Assembly: GCA_035940775.1 (NCBI GenBank)
Contig: DASZEN010000056.1
Span: forward strand, 1-64,000
Reading direction: 5' to 3'
Source: DASQYE01 sp035940775
GTDB lineage: Bacteria; Acidobacteriota; Blastocatellia; Pyrinomonadales; Pyrinomonadaceae
DNA: 64,000 nt
The position numbers and the translations under genes are program-made. The notes beneath the pieces were generated by a model, which was not told where the DNA came from, searched no databases, and saw only the letters and a program-made list of their open reading frames with translations. Below are positions 38,375 to 46,866 of the stretch, piece by piece; position 1 is the stretch's first letter; each line of letters begins with the position of its first letter.

Positions 38375-40018
38375 TTACGGGCGTCCCCCATCTGCGACCG
38401 CCCCGGCTGGCTTGGCCGGATCGGCCTCCTGTGTCTGCTCCGGGCGTTGACCGACAGGCGCGACCGCCACCGTTGGCGAAGCGGCGATCTCCTTGGCAGA
38501 AGTTGAGGGCTGTGCGGGCGGTCTGGGCGGAACCTGCGGCGGAGGCTGTGCGGCCTGTTCCTGTTCGACGGGGGGTTGCACCGAAGCGGCTGCCGTCGCG
38601 GGCCTTGCAGAGCGCGCCGGAACTATATCGAGCACCGCCACATTGTTCGTATCGAGGTGGCGTGCGACCGCATCCTTGATCTGCGCCGCCGTGACCGTCA
38701 TGTAACGCTCGAACTCCGTGTTGAAAAGATTCGGGTCATTATCGTAGAGCGCAAACTCGGCCAGACGTTGCGCGCGCGTCAGGGATGATTGGCGCTCGCG
38801 CACGGCCGCGTTACGCAGGTTGTTTTGGAGCTTCTCCATCTCCTCGGCGCTCGGCCCCTCGGTCGCGAGCCGCTTGATTTCGCTCATCACGGTCTGGCGT
38901 ATCTGCGTCGCGTCCTTACCCGGCTTCGGAATCATAAAGAGCGTCAGAGAAGATGGGCCGCGCCGCTCCTCTATGCCGCCCTGAAGGCTGACGACCGATT
39001 CATCGCCCTTGATAAGTTTCTGATACAGGCGCGAGCTTTCGCCTCCGACCAGCAGATCGCTGGCGAGCGAGAGCGCATAAAAATCGGGCGTCCGGCGGGC
39101 GGGCAGCTTCCACCCGAGCATGAAGGCCGGGACGGGCGCAAACTGGTCTTGAAAAGTATCCTGGCGCAGGGCGACCTCTGCGGGCTCCTTGACATCTACG
39201 GGCGGCGGGTCGGGCTGGCGCTTGATCGTGGCAAAGTATTTCTCAACGAGCGAGCGCGCCTGCTTCGGATCGAAGTCTCCGACGATGGTGAGCACGGCGT
39301 TGTTCGGCGCGTAGTAGATGCGGAAGAACTCGCGCACGTCTTCGACGGTCGCCGCGTTGAGGTCTTCCATTGAGCCGATGGTCGAATGCGCGTTGGCCGG
39401 ATTCTTAAAGATCATCTCGTCCAGATGAACGAGGCCGTTGATATATGGCTTGTTATCGTAATTGAGGCGCTTCTCTTCCTGCACGGCGTTGCGCTGGTTG
39501 TCCAGATTCTCCTGCGTCACCTTGAGCGAGCGCATCCGGTCGCTCTCCAGCCAGAGCGCGAGCGGCAACTGGTTGGCGGGCATCGTCTCGAAATAGTTTG
39601 TCCGCTCGGTCGAGGTCGTCCCGTTCAAAACGCCGCCGTTGTTATAAACATACTGAAAGTGCGCGGCCTTCGGGACGTTCTCGGAGCCTTGAAACATCAT
39701 GTGCTCGAAGAGATGAGCGAAGCCCGTGCGGCCCGGCCTCTCGTTGCGTGAGCCCGTGTTGTAATAAACGGCGACGGAGATGACCGGGACGCTATGATCC
39801 TCGCTCAGAATGACGCGCAGGCCGTTCGGGAGCGTAAACTGTTCAATCGGAGTGCTCGGAAGCTTAAATGTTTGTGACACGTTCGACCTCTGTTGTCCAT
39901 CGTCGCTCCGGCTCGCGGGCGCAACCTGCGCCAGGGCAGGCGCAGCAGAAGCAGCAGCCCAAAGCGCCGCGACGACCGGAAGCGCGATAGTAGTGATGCG
40001 TTGAAGTAATCGTCTCAT
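38375..40018 (-). CDS. M16 family zinc metallopeptidase, active subunit
   Basis: 547 residues with signal peptide (ALWAAASAAPALAQVA). The catalytic motif H102-L-F-E105-H106 (GFAHLFEHMMFQGSENV) is intact and the downstream glutamate lies in QNEEKRLNYDN-like sequence (NAVQEEKRLNYDN). Middle: NAVLTIVGDFDPKQARSLVEKYF. The C-terminal ~60 residues are Pro/Ala/Gln-rich and probably unstructured. It likely degrades peptides in the periplasm together with the product of the next gene, from the same transcript. ATG 40018. Confidence 0.93.
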   Translation of the reverse strand: MRRLLQRITTIALPVVAALWAAASAAPALAQVAPASRSDDGQQRSNVSQTFKLPSTPIEQFTLPNGLRVILSEDHSVPVISVAVYYNTGSRNERPGRTGFAHLFEHMMFQGSENVPKAAHFQYVYNNGGVLNGTTSTERTNYFETMPANQLPLALWLESDRMRSLKVTQENLDNQRNAVQEEKRLNYDNKPYINGLVHLDEMIFKNPANAHSTIGSMEDLNAATVEDVREFFRIYYAPNNAVLTIVGDFDPKQARSLVEKYFATIKRQPDPPPVDVKEPAEVALRQDTFQDQFAPVPAFMLGWKLPARRTPDFYALSLASDLLVGGESSRLYQKLIKGDESVVSLQGGIEERRGPSSLTLFMIPKPGKDATQIRQTVMSEIKRLATEGPSAEEMEKLQNNLRNAAVRERQSSLTRAQRLAEFALYDNDPNLFNTEFERYMTVTAAQIKDAVARHLDTNNVAVLDIVPARSARPATAAASVQPPVEQEQAAQPPPQVPPRPPAQPSTSAKEIAASPTVAVAPVGQRPEQTQEADPAKPAGAVADGGRP

Positions 40019-40271
40019 TAAAAAATCCTCGCGACTTTAATCTGAGAGGGCCCGAAGAGAGAGAGGATTTCGTGCGCTTCAGAGCGCCGTACTCGCGCGC
40101 ATACAAAGAGAGGCACGCCACCTCCACCGGAAGATTCCGGCAAAATTAAGCCCGGCGTAATACGCAGGGGAAAGACAAAGGGTTGCAGCCCTGCTGGCCG
40201 CCGCCGCCGAACAAACCAAGACCCCTAAGCGGAGCTGTCCGCTCCGATCCCGAGACCCTCTCTCGGACACC

Positions 40272-40712
40272 CTAGACTCCGGGTTTCCCTTCGCCCACCA
40301 TCCCGCGCAGCTCTGCGCGCAGGCGCTCGATCTCGGAAAGCTTCTGCTGCACGCGCTCGAACAGGGCCGACTGCGTTTTGATGCCTTCGTCGATGAGATA
40401 CGCGGCGGCCTCTGCGCGGCTGCGAAAGACCCCCGCCTGGACGAGTTGTTCGAGCTTCTCCTGCGCCTCGGGCGAGACCTTGACGGCAACGACATAATCA
40501 TCCTTGGCAGACATGGCGCGCTCTATGGTGCGGCTGATGTCGCGTCCGATGGCGCTCAGGGATTCCGGGATGCGAGAAGCTATGTCGCGCACGGAAGAGG
40601 CTGTGCGCGAGCCGGAAGCCGCATCGTGCTCCGACTCGTCGTCGCGCAGGATGAGATCGTCAACCGGCTCGGGCTGGTTAGGATCGTGCTGTGGATTGTA
40701 GGGATTACTCAT
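40272..40712 (-). CDS. Small protein with ribbon-helix-helix-like segment
   Basis: 146 residues, family not recognised. The N-terminal 60 residues are acidic and polar (PQHDPNQPEPVDDLILRDDE). Residues ~72-115 (YVVAVKVSPEAQEKLEQLVQ then AGVFRSRAEAAAYLIDEGIK) have the strand-helix-turn-helix look of a MetJ/Arc/CopG fold. A coiled coil follows (ERVQQKLSEIERLRAELRGM). It could be a DNA-binding regulator or a partner-binding protein; this is inference. Monocistronic. Confidence 0.65.
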   Translation of the reverse strand: MSNPYNPQHDPNQPEPVDDLILRDDESEHDAASGSRTASSVRDIASRIPESLSAIGRDISRTIERAMSAKDDYVVAVKVSPEAQEKLEQLVQAGVFRSRAEAAAYLIDEGIKTQSALFERVQQKLSEIERLRAELRGMVGEGKPGV

Positions 40713-41247
40713 TTCGGGCCAAACTCCTTAAGACCTGTATTCTTCAGGCGCACACAAAAGAGAGCGCGCGCGCCTCATTCTTCGGCTCACGCCGTAAATT
40801 CCGACCGCGAGACCGGTATCGCTCAGATGCATAGCGCATGCGCTCGCGCTGCACGCGCGACGCACAGGAGCTTTACAGGTTTTTCACGAAAGCTTGCGGA
40901 GCATTCTACGGACGGGCCGAAATGGCAGTCAAGCGACGGGACGCCCCCCGAGCTTGTGCTCATGCCTACCACCAGCCCGGCCCTGTTATCTTCTGCCCTG
41001 CAACAAATTCGAGTATATTTACGTTTCCTGTGGTGCAGCCGAAGCGGGCGTCTTTCGTAAATGAGCGAGGGAGGCGCGCGCAGATTCTCAGCCGGTGTGT
41101 ACCGCTACGGGCGCGCGCGCGCGCGCGATTCGGATTTCGCGCCGCTTCGCGGTCGAGAGAGAGCCTACGCAAAGGAGCACGGACGCATAGACGCTTGAAG
41201 AGAAAATATAGAGAACCCTCGCTTCGCCCTTAACGGAGCAGAACCTT
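40713..41247. other. Long divergent intergenic region
   Basis: 535 bp between the leftward RHH-like gene and the rightward STAS gene. It contains a (GC)n tract at 41111-41127 with Z-DNA potential and AT-rich stretches near 41015 and 41205 (AAAATATAGAG), which may hold promoters. A long Arg/Ala-rich plus-strand frame here (40838-41233) lacks protein-like features. I see no RNA gene. Confidence 0.4.
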
Positions 41248-41622
41248 ATGTCAACCAATAAACTGGAACTCGCCGAGCGCGAGAACGCGAGCGCCGTCGT
41301 CATAGAGATCATAGGCGAGCTGACGGTCGCCAGCAGTACGGAGCGCGTACTCGATAAGGTGCGCAAAAACCTTGAGGCCGGTCGTCGTCTCATTCTGATA
41401 AATATGGCCCAGTGTCGCCGCGTCGACAGCAGCGGGATAGGCGAGTTGGTGACCTCTTTGGTCACGTCCGCGCGCCATGACGCTAACCTGCATCTGACGA
41501 ACGTGCCGCAGCAGATTCGCGGCCTCCTGAAGATGACCAATGTACACAAAGCCTTTCAAATCTTCGATACGGAAGAGGCGGCGCTCTCGGCTTCCACGGC
41601 CGTGCCGCCAGCGGCCGGATGA
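41248..41622 (+). CDS. STAS domain anti-sigma factor antagonist-like protein
   Basis: 124 residues, nearly all STAS domain. AVVIEIIGELTVASSTERVL, INMAQCRRVDSSGIGELVTS (with the Asp-Ser-Ser-Gly phospho-serine loop) and LLKMTNVHKAFQIFDTEEAA match SpoIIAA/RsbV-type antagonists. In partner-switching systems the serine is phosphorylated by a kinase and dephosphorylated by a PP2C phosphatase; such a phosphatase is encoded at 61453. No anti-sigma kinase is adjacent. AACGGAGCAG precedes the ATG. Confidence 0.9.
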   Translation: MSTNKLELAERENASAVVIEIIGELTVASSTERVLDKVRKNLEAGRRLILINMAQCRRVDSSGIGELVTSLVTSARHDANLHLTNVPQQIRGLLKMTNVHKAFQIFDTEEAALSASTAVPPAAG

Positions 41623-41691
41623 GCGCCGGGTGGGCCCATGCGCCCGCCCTCTCATACAGTAAAACTTCCCGAGGAATAGAAAGAGAGAGAG

Positions 41692-42552
41692 ATGGATTCT
41701 GTGATGGAGACTTTCACGGATGCTTCGGGGGCGGCCCGCTCCGCCGCAAAGCCGCAGGAGCGGGTCGCCGCGCAGCTCTCGGCTGCTTTTGAACTGAGAC
41801 GGGGCGGCGATCTTCTGTCCGCGATGGAGCGCCTTGAAACGGCGCTGACGGAGGCGCGCTCCGCGCCCTACGAGATAGAGTTTCGCACGCGCGTCGATCT
41901 TGGAATCACGCTCGCCGAAATCTATCTGGCCGCCGAAGAAGTGGAAAAAGCGCGCTCTCTGCTCGCGGCAGAGGCCGGATTCGCCGATACGATTTTTCAA
42001 CTAGTGCAGGCTACGGGCACGCCCGATCAAAAACGCGCCGCCGCTGGTGGGCGCGTGCAACTGCGCGATCGCGCGCGTCAGGTGGAGATTCTGGGCTCGA
42101 CTGCTCCTGAAATCTCTGTCCGAACGTGGATCAACGGCGAGGCGACCAACCTCGAAGCCATGCGCGGGCGGGTCGTCCTGCTTGAGTTCTGGGCGACGTG
42201 GTGCAAACCCTGCGCCGAGATGTTTCCGAAACTGCGCAAGCTCGATGCGGAACACCGCGCCGGAGGCTTGGAGGTCATCGCGCTGACGCGCCACTACATG
42301 GCGTATCGTGCGACGGCCGAATCGCAGGAGGAAGAGCTAGCTTTGATGAGCAAAGTGGTGCGGGAGCACGACCTGGGGTTTCGCGTCGGCGTCGCCGAGG
42401 ACGAGCGCACGCAAGAGCTTTACGGGGCGACGGGCCTCCCGACGCTGGCGCTCATAGACAGGCGCGGGGTCGTCCGCTACGCGCACTTCGGCGGGGGCGA
42501 CGACCCTAAATTCCAGGAGATTCTCTTGAAGTGTTTGGAAGAACGGGCCTGA
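41692..42552 (+). CDS. TlpA-like thioredoxin-fold protein with helical N-terminal domain
   Basis: 286 residues. Residues ~20-115 are helical and TPR-like (LLSAMERLETALTEAR, LAEIYLAAEEVEKARSLLAA). Residues ~135-285 are a TlpA/ResA-type thioredoxin domain with active site W-C-K-P-C (LLEFWATWCKPCAEMFPKL) and cis-Pro region ATGLPTLALIDRRG. No signal peptide, so probably cytosolic, unusual for TlpA-type domains. Possible role: disulfide or thiol chemistry, perhaps for the Cys-rich peptide encoded 630 bp downstream (speculative). Confidence 0.82.
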   Translation: MDSVMETFTDASGAARSAAKPQERVAAQLSAAFELRRGGDLLSAMERLETALTEARSAPYEIEFRTRVDLGITLAEIYLAAEEVEKARSLLAAEAGFADTIFQLVQATGTPDQKRAAAGGRVQLRDRARQVEILGSTAPEISVRTWINGEATNLEAMRGRVVLLEFWATWCKPCAEMFPKLRKLDAEHRAGGLEVIALTRHYMAYRATAESQEEELALMSKVVREHDLGFRVGVAEDERTQELYGATGLPTLALIDRRGVVRYAHFGGGDDPKFQEILLKCLEERA

Positions 42553-43183
42553 GCGAAGCGCGTGCGCGCGCAGTTAAAAGGGCGAAGCGGGGCGCTCGTT
42601 ACTTTCGCGGCGAGAGCCGCTTTCGCGTCTTCCCGGTTCGGCGAGAAAAGACTTGCGCCGTACCCTCTCGGACTGCTAGGATACGCCCGCTCTAAAATCA
42701 GAAACAGCCGCAACGCTCCTTCAGCGGCGACGCACCGTGTTGCCATCGAGCAAGAGAATCTGCCTTTCGGATTCAGCAGTGATCGTGCTCATCGCTTCCT
42801 TTAATTAAAGAGACGGCGCGGAATCCAGTAATCGCGACTTTGACGCTTGGGGCGACGTGTCCTTACAGCATTTTTATGTCTGAAAGAGGTTGAGGCTGCG
42901 CCTTCGGAAAATGATTTTTGCGAAGGAGAGCAAAAACTTTCTGAGGTCACGTCAAGCGATTGTATGTTGAGCCGAAAGCAGAAACAGTCGAGAGGTGGAC
43001 GAGACTTCTCGCTGCTCGCTCTTCGGCCAAAGCGCTGCTGAAAGCCACTACATTGCAGCATAAATCAGATGGATGGGCGGAAATCGCAATTTCCAAGGCC
43101 GCGTATCAATCCGTCCGGGCAAACATTGCAAAGTTGAGGACGCAATCGTCCTCTTAACCTTCTAAAGGAGAACACAAAAAGCC
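42553..43183. other. Leader region upstream of the Cys-rich small protein gene
   Basis: 631 bp, visibly less GC-rich than its surroundings from about 42780 to 43160. A weak promoter-like pair (TTGCGC, 18 nt, TAGGAT) lies at about 42653-42682 and TTGACG near 42839. Small frames such as 42960-43157 (TTG start, 65 codons, no ribosome-binding site, ending 26 bp before the next gene) are possible but unsupported. It may hold a long regulatory 5' leader. Confidence 0.4.
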
Positions 43184-43450
43184 ATGGCGATAGTTAGCAA
43201 ACCCGATAAAGACAACAACGTGACGCTGTACGATGTGCCGGATGCCGAGCTTGAGAGATACAAAATCCCCGCCGACAAGCTGGCGGAGATGTTCCCGAAG
43301 AAAGAAAACCGCTCGAAGGACGACGCTCAGGCTGTTGCCAAAGCCAGTTCTCAGGGCGGCGACGTGCAGGCCTACAGCAACCAGGATGTCTGTTACGCCT
43401 GGGAATGCGACGGCTACGGAAACTGCGTTTACGTTTGGTGGTACTGCTAA
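43184..43450 (+). CDS. Small protein with Cys/aromatic-rich C-terminus, candidate RiPP or bacteriocin precursor
   Basis: 88 residues, no family recognised. ATG 43184 is preceded by AAAGGAGAA. The N-terminal ~57 residues are charged and lack a signal peptide or transmembrane helix (DVPDAELERYKIPADKLAEM), as in a leader. Gly-Gly at 58-59 is followed by a 29-residue tail with Cys at 70, 75, 81 and 88 (spacing 4, 5, 6) and many Tyr/Trp: QDVCYAWECDGYGNC then VYVWWYC. An intrinsic terminator follows 18 bp after the stop, then an ABC exporter. The layout suggests a secreted peptide cut from a leader. No YcaO, LanM, radical SAM or other known modification enzyme is in the window. Confidence 0.7.
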   Translation: MAIVSKPDKDNNVTLYDVPDAELERYKIPADKLAEMFPKKENRSKDDAQAVAKASSQGGDVQAYSNQDVCYAWECDGYGNCVYVWWYC

Positions 43451-43468
43451 TAAACCGGAACGCATACG

Positions 43469-43510
43469 AGGTGGGAAAGCGAGCAGCAAGGCTTCTTTCC
43501 CACCTTTTGC
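43469..43510 (+). terminator. Intrinsic terminator directly after the small-peptide gene
   Basis: AGGTGGGAAAG (43469-43479) pairs with CTTTCCCACCT (43495-43505), 11 bp, then TTTTGCC. It would separate a strongly expressed precursor mRNA from the exporter gene by partial termination. Confidence 0.8.
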
Positions 43511-43515
43511 CGTTA

Positions 43516-43614
43516 GAGCAGAGGTCGGAGCTTCGAGACACACACTCTCTCTCGGGGGTCGGATGTCGGATAACAGAGAACTGCTTCTGACCCCTGACCT
43601 CCGGCCTCTGCTTT
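43516..43614. repeat. Long imperfect hairpin between peptide gene and ABC exporter
   Basis: Outer arms AGCAGAGGTCGGAG (43516-43529) and CTCCGGCCTCTGCT (43601-43614) differ at one wobble position; inner GGGGTC near 43555 can pair with GACCCC near 43589. The loop holds GTCGGATGTCGG, a short-unit repeat. Similar short-unit hairpins occur in the dcw spacers. Confidence 0.5.
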
Positions 43615-43650
43615 TCAGCCTGCCTCCCATCGTCAGCCAAAGGTAAAAAG

Positions 43651-45813
43651 ATGTCCAATGCTCCGACTCCGCCGCCGGGCATGACCGCCGGATTGCCTCC
43701 GGGCCCGCCGCTCGCCAATCCACCCGCCGGAGCGCCGCCGCCGACAGGGGCCGGTGCGGCGATGCCGCCGCCGCCGACAGGTCAGGCGCGGCGGCCCGGC
43801 ATGCCGCCCGGCATGATGAGCGCGCGGCCATATCTGGGCCGAGCCGTCCGTCTACTGGGAAAGCATAAGTCGCTTACGGCCGTGACGATGCTGCTCTCGC
43901 TGCTGGTCACGCTGTTTCCCTTCGTCGTCAGCGTCGCCTTCTCTTCGATCTTTCAAATCCTGGGGCCGCTCGCCGGGCCAAAGCCGCCGGGTACGGCAGC
44001 AGGCGCTCCCGTACAGGGGACGGGCGGCATCTGGGAGTTGTCGGCGCCGCTCTTCGGCCGGACTGATACGAGCTGGCTCAGCGATTACGGTCTCGCGTGG
44101 CTCGCCACGCCCCTGACCTTGAGGACGGTGCTGATCGTCTGGGCCAGCGCGCTCGTGCTCTCGCAGCTCCTGAGCTTTCTGCGCGCCTGGGTCGTCGCGC
44201 ACCTGGAAGCGAGGCTGCTCCGTGGGCTCCAACAGGACATCTACGATCACCTGCAATCGCTCTCGCTGGATTTCTTCACGGGGGGACAAACGGGGGCGCT
44301 CATGCAGCGAGTGCTCTCGGAGGCCGCTGGCGTGCAGCGCATGCTTACGCAGGTGATGCTCTACCCGCTCGTCGATGTCATCGTGCTCGTGATCGTCCTC
44401 TCGTATCTTCTGGCCCTGAGCTGGCAGATGACGCTCGTCTCGTTCGTGCTCGCGCCGCTCGTCATATTGATGTTTCGCTATACGAGCGGGAAGATGCAGC
44501 AGGCGGCGCGCGGGATGGCGATGAGCGGGCGAGAGCTTGGCGCGGAGCTGGAGGAGACCATCAGCGGCATCTCGGACATACAGGTATTCAACGCGCAGCG
44601 CCGCCGCAGCGAGCGCTTCGGCGCGGCCGCGAAAGTGGCGGCCAAAAACTCCGCCATGATGCAGGCGTGGATGGGTTTCAGCAACAGCGGCGCGCAAATC
44701 TTCATCGCGCTCTCGACGGCGCTCGTACTGATCGCGGGCATTATCTATCACCCGCGCTTCGGGCTCACCCTGGCGGCCGTCATCGCCTTCGTACAGATGA
44801 CGCCGCAGATGTTCGGCGTCGTCCAAAGATTGATCGCCACCTACACGCAGTACCAATCGCAGGTTCCGAACGTCGTCGCCACATACGAGCTGCTGGACAC
44901 GAAGCCGTCCGTGAAAGAGAAGCCGGGAGCGAAGCAGATGGGCGAGGTTCACGGCGACATCACCTTCGATAACGTGACGTTCGGCTACTCGCCGACGCAG
45001 AAGGTCTTGAACGGCCTCTCCTTCCAGATCAGGGAGGGCGAGACGGTCGCCTTCGTGGGCCCAATCGGCTGCGGCAAGTCGACGATCATGAACCTGATGC
45101 TGCGCTTCCTTGACCCTGAATCCGGTCGCATCCTGCTCGAAGGCCAGGACATCGCGGACGTGACCCTGAACTCGCTACGCAATCAGGTCTCAAAGCTCTC
45201 GCAGTTTCCGTTCTTCCTGAAGACTACGATTCGCGAGAACGTGCGACTTGGCCGCGAGGGCGCGACCGACCGCGAAGTAGAAGAGGCTTGCAATCTGGCC
45301 CACATCCACGACGTGATCGTTGACCCGAAGCGCATGCCGAAGGGTTACGATACGGTCGTCGACGTGCAGATACCATCCGGCGGACAGAAGCGCCTGATCG
45401 CGCTCGCGCGCTGCCTGCTGCGCCGTCCGGAAGTTCTACTCCTGGACGAGCCGACCGAGAACCTGGACGCAGACCAGCGCAACCGCCTCATAACAGTCAT
45501 ACGCGAGTACGCGCAGCAGCCGGAAAATCGTAAGACGTGTCTGGTCATAAGCCACGACCTGAACTTCGTCGCGGCGGTCGCCGACCGCATCATAGTGCTC
45601 AACCAGGGCCGCGTCGCCGATGAAGGCACACACGACGAGCTGGTGAAGAAGGAAGGTCTCTACAAGACGCTCTACGAGCTGAAGAACGTAGACCCTGCGC
45701 TCCTTCGCACGCGCGGCGGCGGCGACCGTGGCGGAGCAGCAGCGGGCGGCCCACCGGCGGGCGCGCGTATGCGCGGAGCGCCGCCGCCGCCCGGCATGAC
45801 GATGCGTATGTGA
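43651..45813 (+). CDS. ABC exporter (fused permease-ATPase) with proline-rich termini
   Basis: 720 residues, half-transporter. An unusual Pro/Gly/Ala-rich N-terminus (1-55, PPPTGAGAAMPPPPTGQ) precedes a six-helix ABC_membrane domain (about 60-400) and an ATPase domain (about 430-670). Walker A GPIGCGKST, signature IPSGGQKR in place of LSGGQ, Walker B VLLLDEPTENLD, H-loop ISHD. The tail is again Gly/Pro-rich (RMRGAPPPPGMTMRM). No C39 leader-peptidase domain is present. It resembles lipid/peptide exporters (MsbA/LanT-like permease core). Probably exports the peptide encoded just upstream; that is inferred from adjacency. Confidence 0.88.
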   Translation: MSNAPTPPPGMTAGLPPGPPLANPPAGAPPPTGAGAAMPPPPTGQARRPGMPPGMMSARPYLGRAVRLLGKHKSLTAVTMLLSLLVTLFPFVVSVAFSSIFQILGPLAGPKPPGTAAGAPVQGTGGIWELSAPLFGRTDTSWLSDYGLAWLATPLTLRTVLIVWASALVLSQLLSFLRAWVVAHLEARLLRGLQQDIYDHLQSLSLDFFTGGQTGALMQRVLSEAAGVQRMLTQVMLYPLVDVIVLVIVLSYLLALSWQMTLVSFVLAPLVILMFRYTSGKMQQAARGMAMSGRELGAELEETISGISDIQVFNAQRRRSERFGAAAKVAAKNSAMMQAWMGFSNSGAQIFIALSTALVLIAGIIYHPRFGLTLAAVIAFVQMTPQMFGVVQRLIATYTQYQSQVPNVVATYELLDTKPSVKEKPGAKQMGEVHGDITFDNVTFGYSPTQKVLNGLSFQIREGETVAFVGPIGCGKSTIMNLMLRFLDPESGRILLEGQDIADVTLNSLRNQVSKLSQFPFFLKTTIRENVRLGREGATDREVEEACNLAHIHDVIVDPKRMPKGYDTVVDVQIPSGGQKRLIALARCLLRRPEVLLLDEPTENLDADQRNRLITVIREYAQQPENRKTCLVISHDLNFVAAVADRIIVLNQGRVADEGTHDELVKKEGLYKTLYELKNVDPALLRTRGGGDRGGAAAGGPPAGARMRGAPPPPGMTMRM

Positions 45814-45849
45814 GGGCAGGTAAGAACCAAAGGGGAGCTTAAAATCCAT

Positions 45850-45893
45850 AGAAGCGCCGTGCGATTACCTCTCATCAATCGCGCGGCGCTTCT
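45850..45893. terminator. Bidirectional hairpin between convergent genes
   Basis: AGAAGCGCCGTGCGATT (45850-45866) with AATCGCGCGGCGCTTCT (45877-45893), 17 bp with one T-G wobble and a 10-nt loop, located between the ABC exporter and the convergent subtilisin gene. Confidence 0.75.
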
Positions 45894-45993
45894 GTTGTGA
45901 CGGATAGCCGCGCGCGCGCAGAGAGCGCTTGCGCTCTGAATCATCCAAGCGCCTTACGTGTAGCTTGCGAATATTCGCCGCACGACAGATTTA

Positions 45994-46824
45994 TCAACCG
46001 CCCTCGGGCATGGCCTTTCCATGATCGCTCTTCGCCTGGTTCTGTTGGGCTATGGTGTAGAGAATGGTCTTGATGTGAAAGGGCGTAAGCTCCGGATAGG
46101 CTTCCATGATGAGGGCGATGATGCCCACGATGTGCGGGCAGGCGAAGCTGTTGCCGGTTAATTGGCGATAGCCGCCGCCGGGCCAGGTGGTTCGCACCTG
46201 TACGCCGGGCGCGACCAGCTCTATCACTTCGCCGTAGCGATAGCCGAAATCGAACGGGTCGCCGCCCTCTCTTTTGATTACGGAGACGAGCGAGGATGAG
46301 AAGATAGAGGGGAAGCTCGGCTGCGGCAGGTTATTGGCGGCGGCGACCAGGATACAGCCCGCGTGATAGGCGCGATCCATCAGGTCATGGAGCGGCCCGA
46401 AGTAGTCAGGCTTTGTCGTCCCCAGCGAGAGGTTGATGACCTGCATCTTCTGCTTGATCGCGTAGTCGAGGCCCGCCAGAAACATCTCGCCCGAACCGGC
46501 CGCGTTCGCGCCCAGAACCTTGATGCTATACAGCTCAACGTCGGGCGCGACCGAGGTGATGATCCCGGCGCAGGCCGTGCCGTGACCGGCCTGATCGCCC
46601 GAAGTGGAGGGCCGAAAATTGATTCTGCCACCTTCCGTGTAGGCTTCGACCGAGCCTTTGACTTTATCCTTGAGGGCCGGATGAGCGGCATCCACTCCGC
46701 TATCAACGACGGCGACGCGCACGCCGCGCCCCGTGCGTCCCTTCCAAGTCGTGTCCGGTGTTATCGACGCCCATAAATCCGCGAGCCTGCCAGCCGCCGC
46801 GAGCGTCGCATCAGACTCCGCCAT
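45994..46824 (-). CDS. Cytosolic subtilisin-like serine peptidase (S8)
   Basis: 276 residues, compact, with no signal peptide or propeptide. Catalytic Asp in VRVAVVDSGVDAAHPALKD, His in GHGTACAGIITSVAP, oxyanion Asn region VAAANNLPQP and catalytic Ser in LTGNSFACPHIVGIIALI. The C-terminus ends MPEGG. Lack of export signals suggests it works inside the cell, as subtilases in cyanobactin and some lanthipeptide loci do. Converges on the peptide/ABC genes and is co-transcribed with the GAF gene 42 bp upstream. Cleavage of the 88-residue protein is a hypothesis. Confidence 0.88.
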   Translation of the reverse strand: MAESDATLAAAGRLADLWASITPDTTWKGRTGRGVRVAVVDSGVDAAHPALKDKVKGSVEAYTEGGRINFRPSTSGDQAGHGTACAGIITSVAPDVELYSIKVLGANAAGSGEMFLAGLDYAIKQKMQVINLSLGTTKPDYFGPLHDLMDRAYHAGCILVAAANNLPQPSFPSIFSSSLVSVIKREGGDPFDFGYRYGEVIELVAPGVQVRTTWPGGGYRQLTGNSFACPHIVGIIALIMEAYPELTPFHIKTILYTIAQQNQAKSDHGKAMPEGG

Positions 46825-46866
46825 TCTTTTTACTCTCCTCTGTGATCGAGAACGCGCCCGCGCAAC

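Noticed and set aside
40838..41233. 131-codon frame upstream of the STAS gene
   Set aside because: Arg/Ser/Ala-rich, crosses a GC dinucleotide tract and shows no protein-like pattern.
43651..45813. Bacteriocin exporter with C39 peptidase domain
   Set aside because: The N-terminus is proline-rich and lacks the conserved Cys and His of C39, so leader cleavage by this protein is not supported.
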